Assembly: GCA_046350455.1 (NCBI GenBank)
Contig: JAXMAM010000017.1
Location: 1 to 63,806, forward strand
Source: CAZXGD01 sp046350455
GTDB taxonomy: Bacteria; Planctomycetota; Phycisphaerae; Phycisphaerales; SM1A02
DNA length: 63,806 bases
Reading direction: 5' to 3'
Shown here: piece after piece, positions 15,896-24,834 of the stretch
Numbering within the stretch: position 1 is the stretch's first letter
Layout of the letters: each line of letters begins with the position of its first letter
Notes under the pieces: model-generated
Told to the model about the DNA's origin: nothing
The model's input: the letters and a program-made list of their open reading frames with translations, nothing else
Database searches by the model: none
Program-made: the position numbers and the translations under genes

Positions 15896-17403
15896 CCATG
15901 ACCACTGCACAGCCAGAGCCCCGCCCAGATCTGACCGCCCTGCGTGACGCCATCGCCACGCAGTCCACCAGCGCAGAGACCGTGGTGGCCAGCATGCTGC
16001 GCGACATCCGCCGGCTGGACCCTGTGCTCCACTGCTTCCACGAGGTCTTTGCAGACCAGGCGCTGGAAGCAGCGCAGCAGGTGGACGACGACGCCCGCGC
16101 TGGCCGCCCGCTGGGTGCGCTGGCAGGCATCCCCATTGCGGTGAAGGACAACATCGCCACGCGGCTGGGCACCACCACGTGCAGCAGCCGCATGCTGCAG
16201 CACTACCGCTCGCCCTTTGACGCCACCTGCATTCAGCGCCTGACAGGCGCTGGCGCCCTGGTGCTGGGCAAGACCAACCTGGATGAGTTCGCCATGGGCT
16301 CCAGCGGCGAGAACTGCGCGTGGGGCCCCGTGCGCAATCCTTGGGACACCAGTCGCGTGCCAGGGGGCAGCAGCGCTGGCAGCGCTGCAGCAGTGGCCTC
16401 TGGCATGTGCGCGGCAGCGCTGGGCAGCGACACTGGCGGCAGCATCCGCCAGCCCGCCTCGTTCTGCGGCATCGTGGGCTTCAAGCCCACCTACGGCCGC
16501 GTGTCGCGCTATGGCCTGGTGGCGTTCGGCAGCAGCCTGGACCAGATCGGCCCCATGACCCGCAGCGTGCGCGACGCAGCGCTGGTCTTCCAGTGCATGG
16601 CTGGAATTGACCACAACGACTCCACCACCGCAGACCAGCCAGTGCCGGACATCGCAGCGCACATCGAGGAACCCGTGCGCAACCTGCGCGTGGGCATCCC
16701 CAGGCAGTACCTCTCTGCCGCCAACGACCACGAAGTGACTGCCGCTGTGCGCGCCGCAGCAGATGCCTACGCCAAGCTGGGCGCCAAGGTGGTGGAGGTG
16801 GACCTGCCGCTGACCGACGTGGGCATCAGCACCTATTACGTCATTGCGCCAGCAGAGGCCAGCAGCAACCTGGCCAGGTTCGACGGCATCCGCTATGGCC
16901 ACCGCGCGCAGCTGAAGGCTGGCGAGGACCTGTTCACGCTCTATGCGCGCAGCCGCGCCGAGGGCTTTGGCCCAGAGGTGCAGCGCCGCATCATGCTGGG
17001 CACGTACGTGCTGAGCAGCGGCTACTACGACGCGTACTACAAGCGCGCGCTGCAGGCCCGCCGCCGCATCAAGCAGGAGTTCGACGCAGCCTTCAGCCAG
17101 TGCGACGTGCTTCTTGGCCCCACAGCGCCCACGCCTGCGTTTGAGTTTGGCGCCAACAGCGATCCACTGGCCATGTACCTGTGCGACGTCTACACCGTGA
17201 ACGCCAACATCGCCGGCATCTGCGGGCTGAGCATGCCAGCTGCGTACGCAGAGCGTGATGGCCGCCACCTGCCCGTGGGCGTGCAGCTCCAGGCCAACGT
17301 CTTCCAGGAAGAGACGCTGCTCCGCGCCGCCCGCATGCTGGAGAAGGCGCTGCCAGCGCCGCGGCCTACGCCTGTGGACGCCGTTGCTGCCCAAGCGACT
17401 TGA
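15892..17403 (+). CDS. gatA: Aspartyl/glutamyl-tRNA amidotransferase subunit A
   Basis: GatA is the amidase subunit that frees ammonia from glutamine. The 503-residue protein shows the Ser-cisSer-Lys set of amidase-signature enzymes: Lys in IPIAVKDNIATR, and the two serines in VPGGSSAGSAAAVASG and GSDTGGSIRQPASFCG. The start at 15892 overlaps the gatC stop; a second in-frame ATG lies two codons later. Its last 38 nt overlap the end of the convergent lipoprotein gene. Confidence 0.96.
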   Translation: MTMTTAQPEPRPDLTALRDAIATQSTSAETVVASMLRDIRRLDPVLHCFHEVFADQALEAAQQVDDDARAGRPLGALAGIPIAVKDNIATRLGTTTCSSRMLQHYRSPFDATCIQRLTGAGALVLGKTNLDEFAMGSSGENCAWGPVRNPWDTSRVPGGSSAGSAAAVASGMCAAALGSDTGGSIRQPASFCGIVGFKPTYGRVSRYGLVAFGSSLDQIGPMTRSVRDAALVFQCMAGIDHNDSTTADQPVPDIAAHIEEPVRNLRVGIPRQYLSAANDHEVTAAVRAAADAYAKLGAKVVEVDLPLTDVGISTYYVIAPAEASSNLARFDGIRYGHRAQLKAGEDLFTLYARSRAEGFGPEVQRRIMLGTYVLSSGYYDAYYKRALQARRRIKQEFDAAFSQCDVLLGPTAPTPAFEFGANSDPLAMYLCDVYTVNANIAGICGLSMPAAYAERDGRHLPVGVQLQANVFQEETLLRAARMLEKALPAPRPTPVDAVAAQAT

Positions 17404-17905
17404 GCGCGCGGTCGAACTTCTTCAGGAACGTGGCCTCTTCATCTGGGCGGCCAAAGGCGCCCAGGGTGACCTGCGCCTGGATGCCGGCCGCCGTCCGGGT
17501 GACCGTTGCTTTGCCCCGCTGGCCATCTGGCATGACCAGGGTGGCGTCCACCTGGTCGTCTGCCTGCTTGAGATCTGCCACGCCCAGAAAGCATGCGCCC
17601 GCTGCAGCGCGGATCGCGCCCGGGACATCCTCCCAGCGGGTGCCCTCTGGCGCCTTCACCATCGGGCGCGGCTGGTAGCCGGTGGTGGTGGAGCGCATGT
17701 CCGCCTCCACCTGTGCCTGCTCGCCGGAGGTCAGCACCTTGTTGGGCGGAAACTGGTCTTCTGGGCTGGGCTTGTTGGTAGCCGCAGCGTCTGGAGAACA
17801 CCCCCCCGCCCCAGTTACCAGCGCTACCCCCAGTGCAACCGCACCCACCCATGCTCCATAAAAGCAGGGCCAGCGGTGCAGTAGCCATGTGGTGCGCATC
17901 ACCAT
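17366..17905 (-). CDS. Lipoprotein of unknown function
   Basis: The 179-residue product starts MVMRTTWLLHRW. It has a hydrophobic signal segment ending in a lipobox-like TGAGGC, so it is probably lipid anchored. The mature part (KPSPEDQFPPNK ... ATFLKKFDRALKSLG) has no motif I recognise. TACGAT lies 6 nt before the ATG at 17905 and fixes the start; the long upstream extension of the frame is ignored. The end overlaps gatA convergently. It is divergent from the HD-domain membrane protein gene. Confidence 0.75.
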   Translation of the reverse strand: MVMRTTWLLHRWPCFYGAWVGAVALGVALVTGAGGCSPDAAATNKPSPEDQFPPNKVLTSGEQAQVEADMRSTTTGYQPRPMVKAPEGTRWEDVPGAIRAAAGACFLGVADLKQADDQVDATLVMPDGQRGKATVTRTAAGIQAQVTLGAFGRPDEEATFLKKFDRALKSLGQQRRPQA

Positions 17906-17911
17906 GCAGCG

Positions 17912-17917
17912 ATCGTA
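17912..17917 (-). promoter_or_regulatory. -10 element of a leaderless promoter (lipoprotein gene)
   Basis: TACGAT ends 6 nt before the ATG at 17905, with no ribosome site. Confidence 0.55.
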
Positions 17918-17984
17918 ACCGCCGGCCTCATCGAACGCCCCGAGGGGTTCGATAGACTTGGAAGGTTTAGCCCCACTTCCCCCA

Positions 17985-20303
17985 ATGGTCCGAGGACCCA
18001 ATCTTGGCCGCTCCCCAGCACGGGGGCGGCGCACCCGCCTGAAGCGCAAGCTGCCCCGGCCCACATCGGCTGGCCTGGCATGGCTGCGGGTTGACTCCAA
18101 CATCCACGCCCTGCTGGTGGCGCTGGCCTTTGTGGCTGCAGGTGCGGCGCTGGTGGCGTGGAGCCGGGATCTGCCGCGGGCATTCTCAGGCCAGATCGCC
18201 ACGGCCAGCAAGGTGAACCGGCTGGAGTACACGCTGGTGAACGAGGCGCTCACCGAGCAGCGCCGCGCAGACGCCCGCAAGGCCGCTCCACGCGTCTACG
18301 ACATGAACGTGGACTACGTGGAGCGCGTGCGCAGCGCCCTGGACGGCCTCCCCCAGCTGGTGCGCGACAAGACAGACCTGTCTGAGATGCAGCCCGAAGT
18401 GGTGGAGCGCTACGGCCTGACCCCCTCCACGTTCCAGGAGCTGCGGCTCCTGACCAGCCGCGATGGCGGCGTGGACTGGCGCATCTGGTCTGAGCGGCTC
18501 CTCCGCAATCTGACAGTGGGCGTGCCGCTGGTGGCCAACACCGACTTCGAGGCGTACAGCACGGCAGTCAAGCGCGTGCTGCTCACGCCAGCAGACCCTG
18601 TGGCCTCTGCCATGGGTCTTCGCGCCATCCCTCTGGGCCGCAGCGCCATCGAGGTGCGCGGCGAGGCGGTGGCTGCCATGCGCCCGCGCCTGGTAGGGGA
18701 AGCTGTCGAGGCAGGCTTCCCAGACTCCCTGGCCCGCGTGGCGGTGGCGCCGCTGCTGCGCGACCCGCAGCCCACCATCAACTTCAACGCAGAAGCCACC
18801 AAGCGCGTGGCAGATGAGGCCGCCCGCGGAGTGCTCCCAGTGGTGCAGCTGCATCCGCGCGGCGAGGCTGTCTTTGTGGAAGGCGACCAGCTGACCGACG
18901 AGCAGGTGGTGCTGAATGCCCAGGAAGAGCTGCGCTACGCAGAATGGCGCGGCATGCCTGGCTACCTGGAGCGCGCTGGCGGCGCTGCTGGCCTGGCCAG
19001 CGTGCTGGCGCTCCTGGTGCTGACCTACGCAGGCCTGTTTGACCGCGCGCTGTACCGCGACTGGCGCAAGCTGGCTGTGATCTTTGCGCTGGTGCTGCTG
19101 CCTGCTGTGCTGGCTGCGCCCACCAGCTGGTTCTTCCCGCGCACCACCGTGCTGGGAGCGGTGGGCGCATCGCTGTTTGCCACGGGCATCCTCACCATCG
19201 TGTATGGCGTGCGCACGGCGCTGCTGGTGGTGGTGCTGCAGGCCGCGCTCCTGGTGCTGGCTCTGGGCAACGGCGTGGGCTTCTTTGTGGCGGACGTGGC
19301 TGGCTGCACTGTGTTTGCGCTGTGGCTGCGCGACATCCGCCAGCGCGCCACCCTGGTCACCGCCAGCCTGGCTGCAGCGCTGGCCGCGGGCCTGGCCATG
19401 GCTGTGCACGGCTTCTTCACCGCGCCTGGCGGAGGCCTGGCCGTGAGGCAGATCCTGACCGACGCTGTGGGGGCGCTGCTGGTGGCGTTCTTCGTGGGCT
19501 TTGTGCTGATGGGCCTCCTGCCCACCATCGAGCGCGTCTTTGGAACGGTGACCGGCCTGACCCTGAGCGAGCTGCGCGACCCCAAGCAGCCCCTCCTACG
19601 TGAACTCCAACGCCTGGCCCCCGGCACGTGGAACCATTCGCTGCAGATCGCCAACATCGCAGAAGCTGCGGCAGACTCCATCGGCGCAGATGGACTGCTG
19701 GTGTACGTGGGTGCGCTGTACCACGACATTGGCAAGATGAACAAGCCCGAGTACTTCGTGGAGAACCAGACAGGCGTGAACCGCCACGACCGTCTGAGCC
19801 CCGCCATGAGCCTGCTGGTGATCGTGGGCCACGTGAAGGACGGCCTGGAGCTGGCTGCGGAATACGGCCTGCCGCGGCAGGTGCGCCAGTTCATCCAGAC
19901 GCACCATGGCACCACGCTGGTGGAGTACTTCTATCAGGCAGCCCAGCGCAGGGCTGGCGCAGATGAAGTGAACGAAGCGGACTTCCGCTACCCCGGTCCC
20001 AAGCCGCAGACCAAGGAAGCCGCGGTGCTCATGCTGAGCGACGCAGTGGAGAGCGCCAGCCGCACGCTGAGCGAGCCCACGCCTGCGCGCATCGAGCAGC
20101 TGGTGCGCGACCTGAGTCACCGCCGCCTGGTGGACGGCCAGTTTGACGAGAGCACGCTCACCTTCCGTGAGCTGCGCGCGGTGGAAGACTCCATCATCAA
20201 GAGCCTGAACGCCATCTACCACGGGCGCATCAGCTATCCGTCGCAGCGCTCCGAGCTGCGCGACCAGCGCGCGTCGACCGCCCTGCCGAAGGTGGCGGGC
20301 TGA
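17985..20303 (+). CDS. Seven-TM HD-domain phosphohydrolase (PgpH/YqfF-like)
   Basis: Proteins of this build hydrolyse cyclic di-AMP in characterised Firmicutes. The 772-residue sequence has one N-terminal membrane helix and an extracytoplasmic region of about 250 residues (the 7TM-HD extracellular domain). A block of about seven membrane helices follows, then a C-terminal HD domain with GTWNHSLQIANIAEAA, YHDIGKM, HDRLSP and THHGT. These supply the metal-binding His and Asp. A TTG at 17958 would add nine residues, but it overlaps a probable -10 element (TAGACT), so ATG 17985 is preferred. Its 3' end overlaps mutY by 74 nt. Confidence 0.9.
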   Translation: MVRGPNLGRSPARGRRTRLKRKLPRPTSAGLAWLRVDSNIHALLVALAFVAAGAALVAWSRDLPRAFSGQIATASKVNRLEYTLVNEALTEQRRADARKAAPRVYDMNVDYVERVRSALDGLPQLVRDKTDLSEMQPEVVERYGLTPSTFQELRLLTSRDGGVDWRIWSERLLRNLTVGVPLVANTDFEAYSTAVKRVLLTPADPVASAMGLRAIPLGRSAIEVRGEAVAAMRPRLVGEAVEAGFPDSLARVAVAPLLRDPQPTINFNAEATKRVADEAARGVLPVVQLHPRGEAVFVEGDQLTDEQVVLNAQEELRYAEWRGMPGYLERAGGAAGLASVLALLVLTYAGLFDRALYRDWRKLAVIFALVLLPAVLAAPTSWFFPRTTVLGAVGASLFATGILTIVYGVRTALLVVVLQAALLVLALGNGVGFFVADVAGCTVFALWLRDIRQRATLVTASLAAALAAGLAMAVHGFFTAPGGGLAVRQILTDAVGALLVAFFVGFVLMGLLPTIERVFGTVTGLTLSELRDPKQPLLRELQRLAPGTWNHSLQIANIAEAAADSIGADGLLVYVGALYHDIGKMNKPEYFVENQTGVNRHDRLSPAMSLLVIVGHVKDGLELAAEYGLPRQVRQFIQTHHGTTLVEYFYQAAQRRAGADEVNEADFRYPGPKPQTKEAAVLMLSDAVESASRTLSEPTPARIEQLVRDLSHRRLVDGQFDESTLTFRELRAVEDSIIKSLNAIYHGRISYPSQRSELRDQRASTALPKVAG

Positions 20304-21468
20304 CCGGCGCACCGGCGCACTGCAGGACTCGCCACGCTGCATTGGCAAGGGGATAGGTGTGCAGGTGGTCCCACGCCACCAGCGCGCGGCTGGGCGCAAG
20401 CGACGCCTGGTGCCACTGGCCCTGCCACACCTGAAAGCGCACCTGGCGGTGGGAGGTGGTGTGCTCAAACTCCCCGAGCGCCTGCACGGGTGCGCCCCAC
20501 CAGGCAGCGACGGCTGCAGCCGTGGCGGATTCGCCTCCGGCCAATTCCAGCGCTGGCGGCTGCCACATGTGCGCCCACAGGCCAGTGCTGCCGCGCTGCT
20601 CCAGCACCACCGCACCGCGGTGCACGCACACCACGGCGTGCCAGTGCACAGCCCGCCGCGCTGCAGCGCGCTTGGGCGCTGGCCAGTGCGTGGGGTCGCC
20701 CGCAGCAGCAGCCTTGCAGCCAGCGCGCAGCGGGCACGCATGGCACTGCGGGGCTCCAGGCGTGCACACGGTGGCGCCCAGTTCCATGAGCGCCTCGTTG
20801 GTGGCGCCGGGGTTTGGCGCGGCCTGCACCAGCCGGGTGGCCTGTTCCCACGCCCACGCCTGCGCTGCCCTGTCTTCTGGCTGTGCGCTGTGGGCTGTCA
20901 GCCGCGCCAGCACCCGGAACACGTTTCCGTCCACAATGGGTTCGCGCGCGCCATGCACAATGGAGGCCACAGCACCTGCGGTGTAGCGCCCCACGCCAGG
21001 CAACTGCTGGAGCGCGGCAGCGCTGTGCGGCACCTGGCCGTTGTGCTGGGACACCACCGCCTTGGCAGCCGCGTGCAGCAGCCGGGCCCGGCGGTAGTAC
21101 CCCAGCCCCTGCCAGGCTGCCAGCACCTCCTGTTCTGGGGCTGCAGCCAGGGCCGCTGGGGTGGGAAAGCGCGCCATGAACCGCTCAAAGGCTGGCACCA
21201 CCCGCGCCACCTGGGTCTGCTGGAGCATCACCTCGCTGACCAGCGCGGCGTACCCAGACCGCGCTCTGCGCCATGGCAGGTCCCGCGCCTGGGCTGCAAA
21301 CCATGCCTCCAGCGCCTGTGCCACGCCCTGCGGATGGGAGAGTTCTGGCGCGGGCAGCAGGGCCGGGGGTGCATTGGCAGCCTGTTCTGGGCCTGTCTGG
21401 GCCCCTTTCTGCCGGGACCTGCGGGCTGCTGGCGTGGAACCAGCCTGCGGGGTGGTGCGGATACTCAC
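20230..21468 (-). CDS. mutY: A/G-specific adenine DNA glycosylase
   Basis: MutY removes adenine paired with 8-oxoguanine. The 412-residue protein has the helix-hairpin-helix LPGVGRYTAGAVASIV with the downstream catalytic Asp in EPIVDGNVFRVLARL. VMLQQTQVARV and the 4Fe-4S cysteines spaced C-x6-C-x2-C-x5-C (CTPGAPQCHACPLRAGC) are also present. A NUDIX-like C-terminal domain (RGSTGLWAHMWQPPALEL) reads the damaged base. The GTG start at 21468 has GAGG just upstream; the frame is open further. The N-terminus carries about 45 extra basic and Pro/Ala residues. The C-terminus overlaps the convergent HD-domain gene. Confidence 0.93.
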   Translation of the reverse strand: MSIRTTPQAGSTPAARRSRQKGAQTGPEQAANAPPALLPAPELSHPQGVAQALEAWFAAQARDLPWRRARSGYAALVSEVMLQQTQVARVVPAFERFMARFPTPAALAAAPEQEVLAAWQGLGYYRRARLLHAAAKAVVSQHNGQVPHSAAALQQLPGVGRYTAGAVASIVHGAREPIVDGNVFRVLARLTAHSAQPEDRAAQAWAWEQATRLVQAAPNPGATNEALMELGATVCTPGAPQCHACPLRAGCKAAAAGDPTHWPAPKRAAARRAVHWHAVVCVHRGAVVLEQRGSTGLWAHMWQPPALELAGGESATAAAVAAWWGAPVQALGEFEHTTSHRQVRFQVWQGQWHQASLAPSRALVAWDHLHTYPLANAAWRVLQCAGAPVSPPPSAGRSTRAGRAARSAATDS

Positions 21469-21555
21469 AGTGCCTCGGTTGCGGCCCGACGGGCTGCGGC
21501 GGTAGCGTATGGACTTCCGCACTTCTGCGGCCTCGCAACACTTTCCACACACACC

Positions 21556-22548
21556 ATGGCCAAGCTGTTCTACACGCTCGAAGAAGCCGCCCAGAAGCTC
21601 CACAAGTCGCCAGATGAAGTGATGGCAATGGCCCGTTCTGGCCAGTTGCAGGAGCTGAAGGACAAGGACCAGATCCTCTTCCGCCGCTCGGCCATTGACC
21701 AGCTGGCAGCAGAGGACGATGGCGGCGAGATCAGCCTGGACAATTTTGACGCTGGCTCCAGCGGCAGCGACATCCGCCTAGGCGGCAGCAGCATGGGTGG
21801 CGAGGACCTGCGCCTGGACGCCCCAGCAGCGCCCGCAGCGCCAGCCAGCAAGAGCGGCGCGGATGACATGGACCTGCGCCTGGATGACAGCATTGGCCTG
21901 TCAGATTCTTCTGCCAAGAGCCGCGCCCCAGCGCCATCCGCGCCTGCGCGCGCGCCAGCCCCACCCCCATCCAGCCGTGAGACGTCCGACATTTCGCTGG
22001 GCGACAGCATGGGCGGCAGCTCCATTTCAGAGGCCGCCCGCAGCGGCGCCGCGTCTCCTGGTGACTCCATGGGCCTGGAGACTGGCGGCAACGCCAACCT
22101 GGAGACTGTGGGCAGCGGCAGCGGCTTGCTGGACATCTCCAGTGACGAGAGCTTCTTTGGCGCCCAGATGATCGAAGAGAGCATGGGTGGCGAGGCAGAA
22201 GGCGCCCCGATCCCAGGCGATGCAGCAGACATCTTTGGCGGTGGAGATCAAGCCACCCCCGAAGAAGCCGCCCCTGTCACAGCAGGCACCACTGGCGTGA
22301 CCTTTGGCAGCACCGCCCTGGCAGAGGCCCGCGACCCAGCCTTCAGCGGCCTGACAGCAGGCGCCATGCTGGTGGCAGCGCTGGCGCTGGTGGCGCTGGC
22401 CTGGGCCACGGTGGAACTGACCCTGGGCGGCTACAGCCAGGTTGGCCAGATGATCACCGAGAACTGGACCATGGTGCTCATGGGTCTGGGCGGTGGCGTG
22501 CTGGTGGCTGGCGCGATCGGCTTTGGCATCGGCAAGGCCACGGCCTAA
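21556..22548 (+). CDS. Membrane protein with N-terminal excisionase-type HTH domain
   Basis: Residues 1-52 (LFYTLEEAAQKLHKSPDEV ... LFRRSAIDQLA) match the MerR/excisionase helix-turn-helix fold. A disordered region of about 200 residues follows, rich in Ser, Gly, Ala and Pro, with repeated D-I/L-x-L-G/D patches (DIRLGGSSMGG, DLRLD, DISLGDSMGG). Two hydrophobic helices end the protein at about residues 262-325. The layout suggests a cytoplasmic reader domain tethered to the membrane by a long linker. The function is unknown. The 330-residue start at 21556 begins MAKLFYTL, with no ribosome site. psd follows 38 nt later on the same strand. Confidence 0.75.
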   Translation: MAKLFYTLEEAAQKLHKSPDEVMAMARSGQLQELKDKDQILFRRSAIDQLAAEDDGGEISLDNFDAGSSGSDIRLGGSSMGGEDLRLDAPAAPAAPASKSGADDMDLRLDDSIGLSDSSAKSRAPAPSAPARAPAPPPSSRETSDISLGDSMGGSSISEAARSGAASPGDSMGLETGGNANLETVGSGSGLLDISSDESFFGAQMIEESMGGEAEGAPIPGDAADIFGGGDQATPEEAAPVTAGTTGVTFGSTALAEARDPAFSGLTAGAMLVAALALVALAWATVELTLGGYSQVGQMITENWTMVLMGLGGGVLVAGAIGFGIGKATA

Positions 22549-22586
22549 CCGGGCCATGGCACTGCGCTCCAGGCACAGCTGAACAC

Positions 22587-23252
22587 ATGGGGCTTACCCG
22601 CTACGGATTCAAGGAGTGGTTCATCATCACCGCTGTGGCTGGGGTGGTGGTGGCTGCTTCGTGGTACTTCCAGTGGTGGTGGGCAGTGGGTGTGGCCGCC
22701 ATCCTGTGGCTGGCCCTGGTGGCATTCTTCCGTGATCCATGGGGCCGGCGCCCTGCCACCAGCGCCCCAAACGACATGGTGAGCCCCGCAGATGGCAAGG
22801 TCTCTGCGGTGCTGCAGGTGCCAGAGCACGCTGCCACGGGCGGGCCTGCTGTCATCGTGCGCATCTTCCTCAGCGTGCTGGACGTGCACGTGAACCGCTT
22901 CCCTTGCGATGGCACTGTGGCAGAGGTGGTGTATGCGCCCGGCAAGCACCTGAATGCCATGACAGAAGAAAGCGCCAAGGTCAACGAAAGCATGCTGACC
23001 ATTCTGCAGACTGCCAGCGGCGAACGCCTGGGCATCCGGCAGGTGAGCGGCGCCATTGCGCGGCGCATTGTGTGTCCGCTGTCGCCCGGCCGCCGTGCCC
23101 GCCGCGGCGAGCGCTTTGGCATGATCAAGTTCGGCAGCACCACCGAGCTCATCCTGCCCCGCCCGCAGGACGTGACCACCCACGTGAAGGTGGGCGACCG
23201 CGTGAAGGGTGGCGTAACCATCCTGGCCACGCTGGGTGCGCCCAAGGCCTAA
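22587..23252 (+). CDS. psd: Phosphatidylserine decarboxylase, short (archaeal-type) family
   Basis: The enzyme turns phosphatidylserine into phosphatidylethanolamine at the membrane. The 221-residue protein has two N-terminal membrane helices (residues 11-46), then FFRDPWG, VSPADGKV and FLSVLDVHVNR. Near the C-terminus RFGMIKFGSTTEL holds the Gly-Ser self-cleavage site that makes the pyruvoyl group. A pssA gene usually adjoins this type but is not seen here, as the next gene is on the other strand. A hairpin lies just after the stop. Confidence 0.9.
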   Translation: MGLTRYGFKEWFIITAVAGVVVAASWYFQWWWAVGVAAILWLALVAFFRDPWGRRPATSAPNDMVSPADGKVSAVLQVPEHAATGGPAVIVRIFLSVLDVHVNRFPCDGTVAEVVYAPGKHLNAMTEESAKVNESMLTILQTASGERLGIRQVSGAIARRIVCPLSPGRRARRGERFGMIKFGSTTELILPRPQDVTTHVKVGDRVKGGVTILATLGAPKA

Positions 23253-23257
23253 AGAAA

Positions 23258-23282
23258 CAGCCCCAGGGGTCGCCTGGGGCTG
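23258..23282 (-). terminator. Terminator hairpin, probably shared by two convergent genes
   Basis: A 10-bp perfect stem (CAGCCCCAGG/CCTGGGGCTG) encloses a 5-nt loop. On the minus strand it is followed by TTTCTTT, suiting the cytochrome b562-like gene that ends at 23338. It lies only 5 nt after the psd stop and may act on both strands. Confidence 0.65.
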
Positions 23283-23337
23283 CGGGGAGCAGGCACTGCA
23301 CACACGAATGTGTGCAGGCTGCGGTCCAGAGTGCGGG

Positions 23338-23898
23338 TCAGTCCTTCACGCCCAGCTGCTTGTGGCTGGCATCGCGGAGCTGCGCGATGGTGGCCAGCTG
23401 GGACGTGGCCTGCGCTGTGTTGCCGTCTGTGACGCTCTGCTCCAGGTCCAGCAGCGCGCGGAGCAGCTTGTTCAGGTCCGCTCGGAAATCTGCGGTCATC
23501 TTGGCCTTGGCAGCATCGTCCGCTGCGTTCTTGGTGATGTCCGGTGGGAGCTGGGCGCCCTTGGCCCCAGCGCACGCCCGCTCCATCTCAAAGATCAGCT
23601 TCAGGTTCTCTTCCTTCTTGGAGGCGTCGCCAATGGTGCTCTGCAGCGACTTCAGCGCGCGGCCCATGCTCTTCATGGCGCCTTCCAAATTCACAGCGCC
23701 AGCGCCTGGGCCACCACGGCCTGTTCCGCGCTCGCCGCCGCGCCCACGGCCTTCACCACCGGGTGGCGGACCCTTGGGGGACGTGTCCTGGCCAGCGGGC
23801 TTGCCAGATGGTGGCGGGGAATCCTGCGCCACAGCGGCCGTCACGCATGCGAACGAAAGGCCTGCTGCCAGGCACGATGCAATCAGCTTCTTGGTCAT
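23338..23898 (-). CDS. Cytochrome b562-like secreted protein
   Basis: The product has a signal peptide (KKLIASCLAAGLSFAC ... AVA) and a Pro/Gly/Arg-rich linker to about residue 65. About 105 residues follow that align with the four-helix cytochrome b562. VNLEGAMKSMGRALKSLQ matches the first helix with a Met at the haem-ligand place. RDASHKQLG near the C-terminus matches the last helix with the ligand His. Haem binding is therefore plausible but unproven, since some relatives lack haem. A GGAGAG site precedes ATG 23898; an ATG four codons upstream is less likely. It could serve in periplasmic electron transfer or stress response. Confidence 0.7.
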   Translation of the reverse strand: MTKKLIASCLAAGLSFACVTAAVAQDSPPPSGKPAGQDTSPKGPPPGGEGRGRGGERGTGRGGPGAGAVNLEGAMKSMGRALKSLQSTIGDASKKEENLKLIFEMERACAGAKGAQLPPDITKNAADDAAKAKMTADFRADLNKLLRALLDLEQSVTDGNTAQATSQLATIAQLRDASHKQLGVKD

Positions 23899-23970
23899 AG
23901 TTCTCTCCACGGCACAGCTGTCCGGCTGGCCTGGGATGCGAAACGCCCCACCAGTGGCAAGATTGCCCGA

Positions 23971-24720
23971 TCAGTCCTCAGAATCCATGGCTGGCCACCG
24001 GTCTGGCGTGCGGTTGGCAACCCGGATGATCCGGTCCAACTGCTCGCCAAAGGCCTCGCCAATGGCTGCTGTGGTCTCTGGCGCTCCTGCTGGCCAGGGG
24101 TTCTGCTGGCTGCGGAAGAGCATGATGGCCCCCAGGGCCTCGCCCCGGTAGGCGATGGGGCACAGGATCACGCTGCGGCCTTCCAGGACGCCACCACCCG
24201 GAGGCGGCACTGTCAGCACCTCTCGGCCGTCGTCAAAGGTGTGGGATACAGCCTCCACCCCCAGCGCTGGGCAGACCTCATCGGCCAGCACCCCCAGGGT
24301 GGCTTCTGCAAGCGTGCGCGGGACGTCGTAGTAGCCATAGCCAGCAGTGGCGTATTCGCCGCGGCTGCTGGAGAGCCACACCACCACGTTGGTGGCGCCA
24401 AAGCGCAGCGACAGGCTGTCAATGAGGAGCGCGATGGCGCTCTCCACATCCAGCTCCTGGCCTGCGAGGGCGCGGAACTCGGCAGCGGCCACCACGGTCT
24501 CGGTGTGCGCGTCCATCTGCATGAACGCAGCAGCCATCTGCTCACCCACCATCTCCAGCTGAAGGTTGGCGCAGTCCAGGCGCGAGCGAAGCTTGCGCTC
24601 ACGCTCACGCAGCTGACGCACCAACCCGCTCAGGCGAGCGATGCGCTCTGCCTCCGTGAGCTGGGGTGCGACTGGAACTGCCTTCCGCCTACGGACGTGG
24701 TCGTGTTGCTGTCGCGCCAT
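23971..24720 (-). CDS. GAF-domain protein with N-terminal coiled coil
   Basis: The 249-residue protein begins with a basic segment and a heptad-rich helix (LSGLVRQLRERERKLRSRL and on to about residue 85). A single GAF domain follows from about 90 to 225 (ALLIDSLSLRFGATNVVVWL ... GRSVILCPIAYRGEALGAIMLFR). GAF domains bind small ligands or chromophores. No output domain is attached, so it probably works as a dimer or with a partner. ATG 24720 has GGAG 7 nt upstream and is preferred over the ATG at 24765. It lies 114 nt downstream of tsaB on the same strand. Confidence 0.75.
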   Translation of the reverse strand: MARQQHDHVRRRKAVPVAPQLTEAERIARLSGLVRQLRERERKLRSRLDCANLQLEMVGEQMAAAFMQMDAHTETVVAAAEFRALAGQELDVESAIALLIDSLSLRFGATNVVVWLSSSRGEYATAGYGYYDVPRTLAEATLGVLADEVCPALGVEAVSHTFDDGREVLTVPPPGGGVLEGRSVILCPIAYRGEALGAIMLFRSQQNPWPAGAPETTAAIGEAFGEQLDRIIRVANRTPDRWPAMDSED

Positions 24721-24834
24721 GGGAACTCCGCACCTTGAATCGGGCATCCCAAGGCTGCGATTCACCTGCGTTGATGCTTCCTCAACGCTTTCTCAACATG
24801 CGCCCGCACGATCGGTCCACGCCAACAACACCCG

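Noticed and set aside
18186..19409. Minus-strand open frame opposite the HD-domain membrane protein
   Set aside because: Shadow frame; the sense strand has membrane helices and HD motifs.
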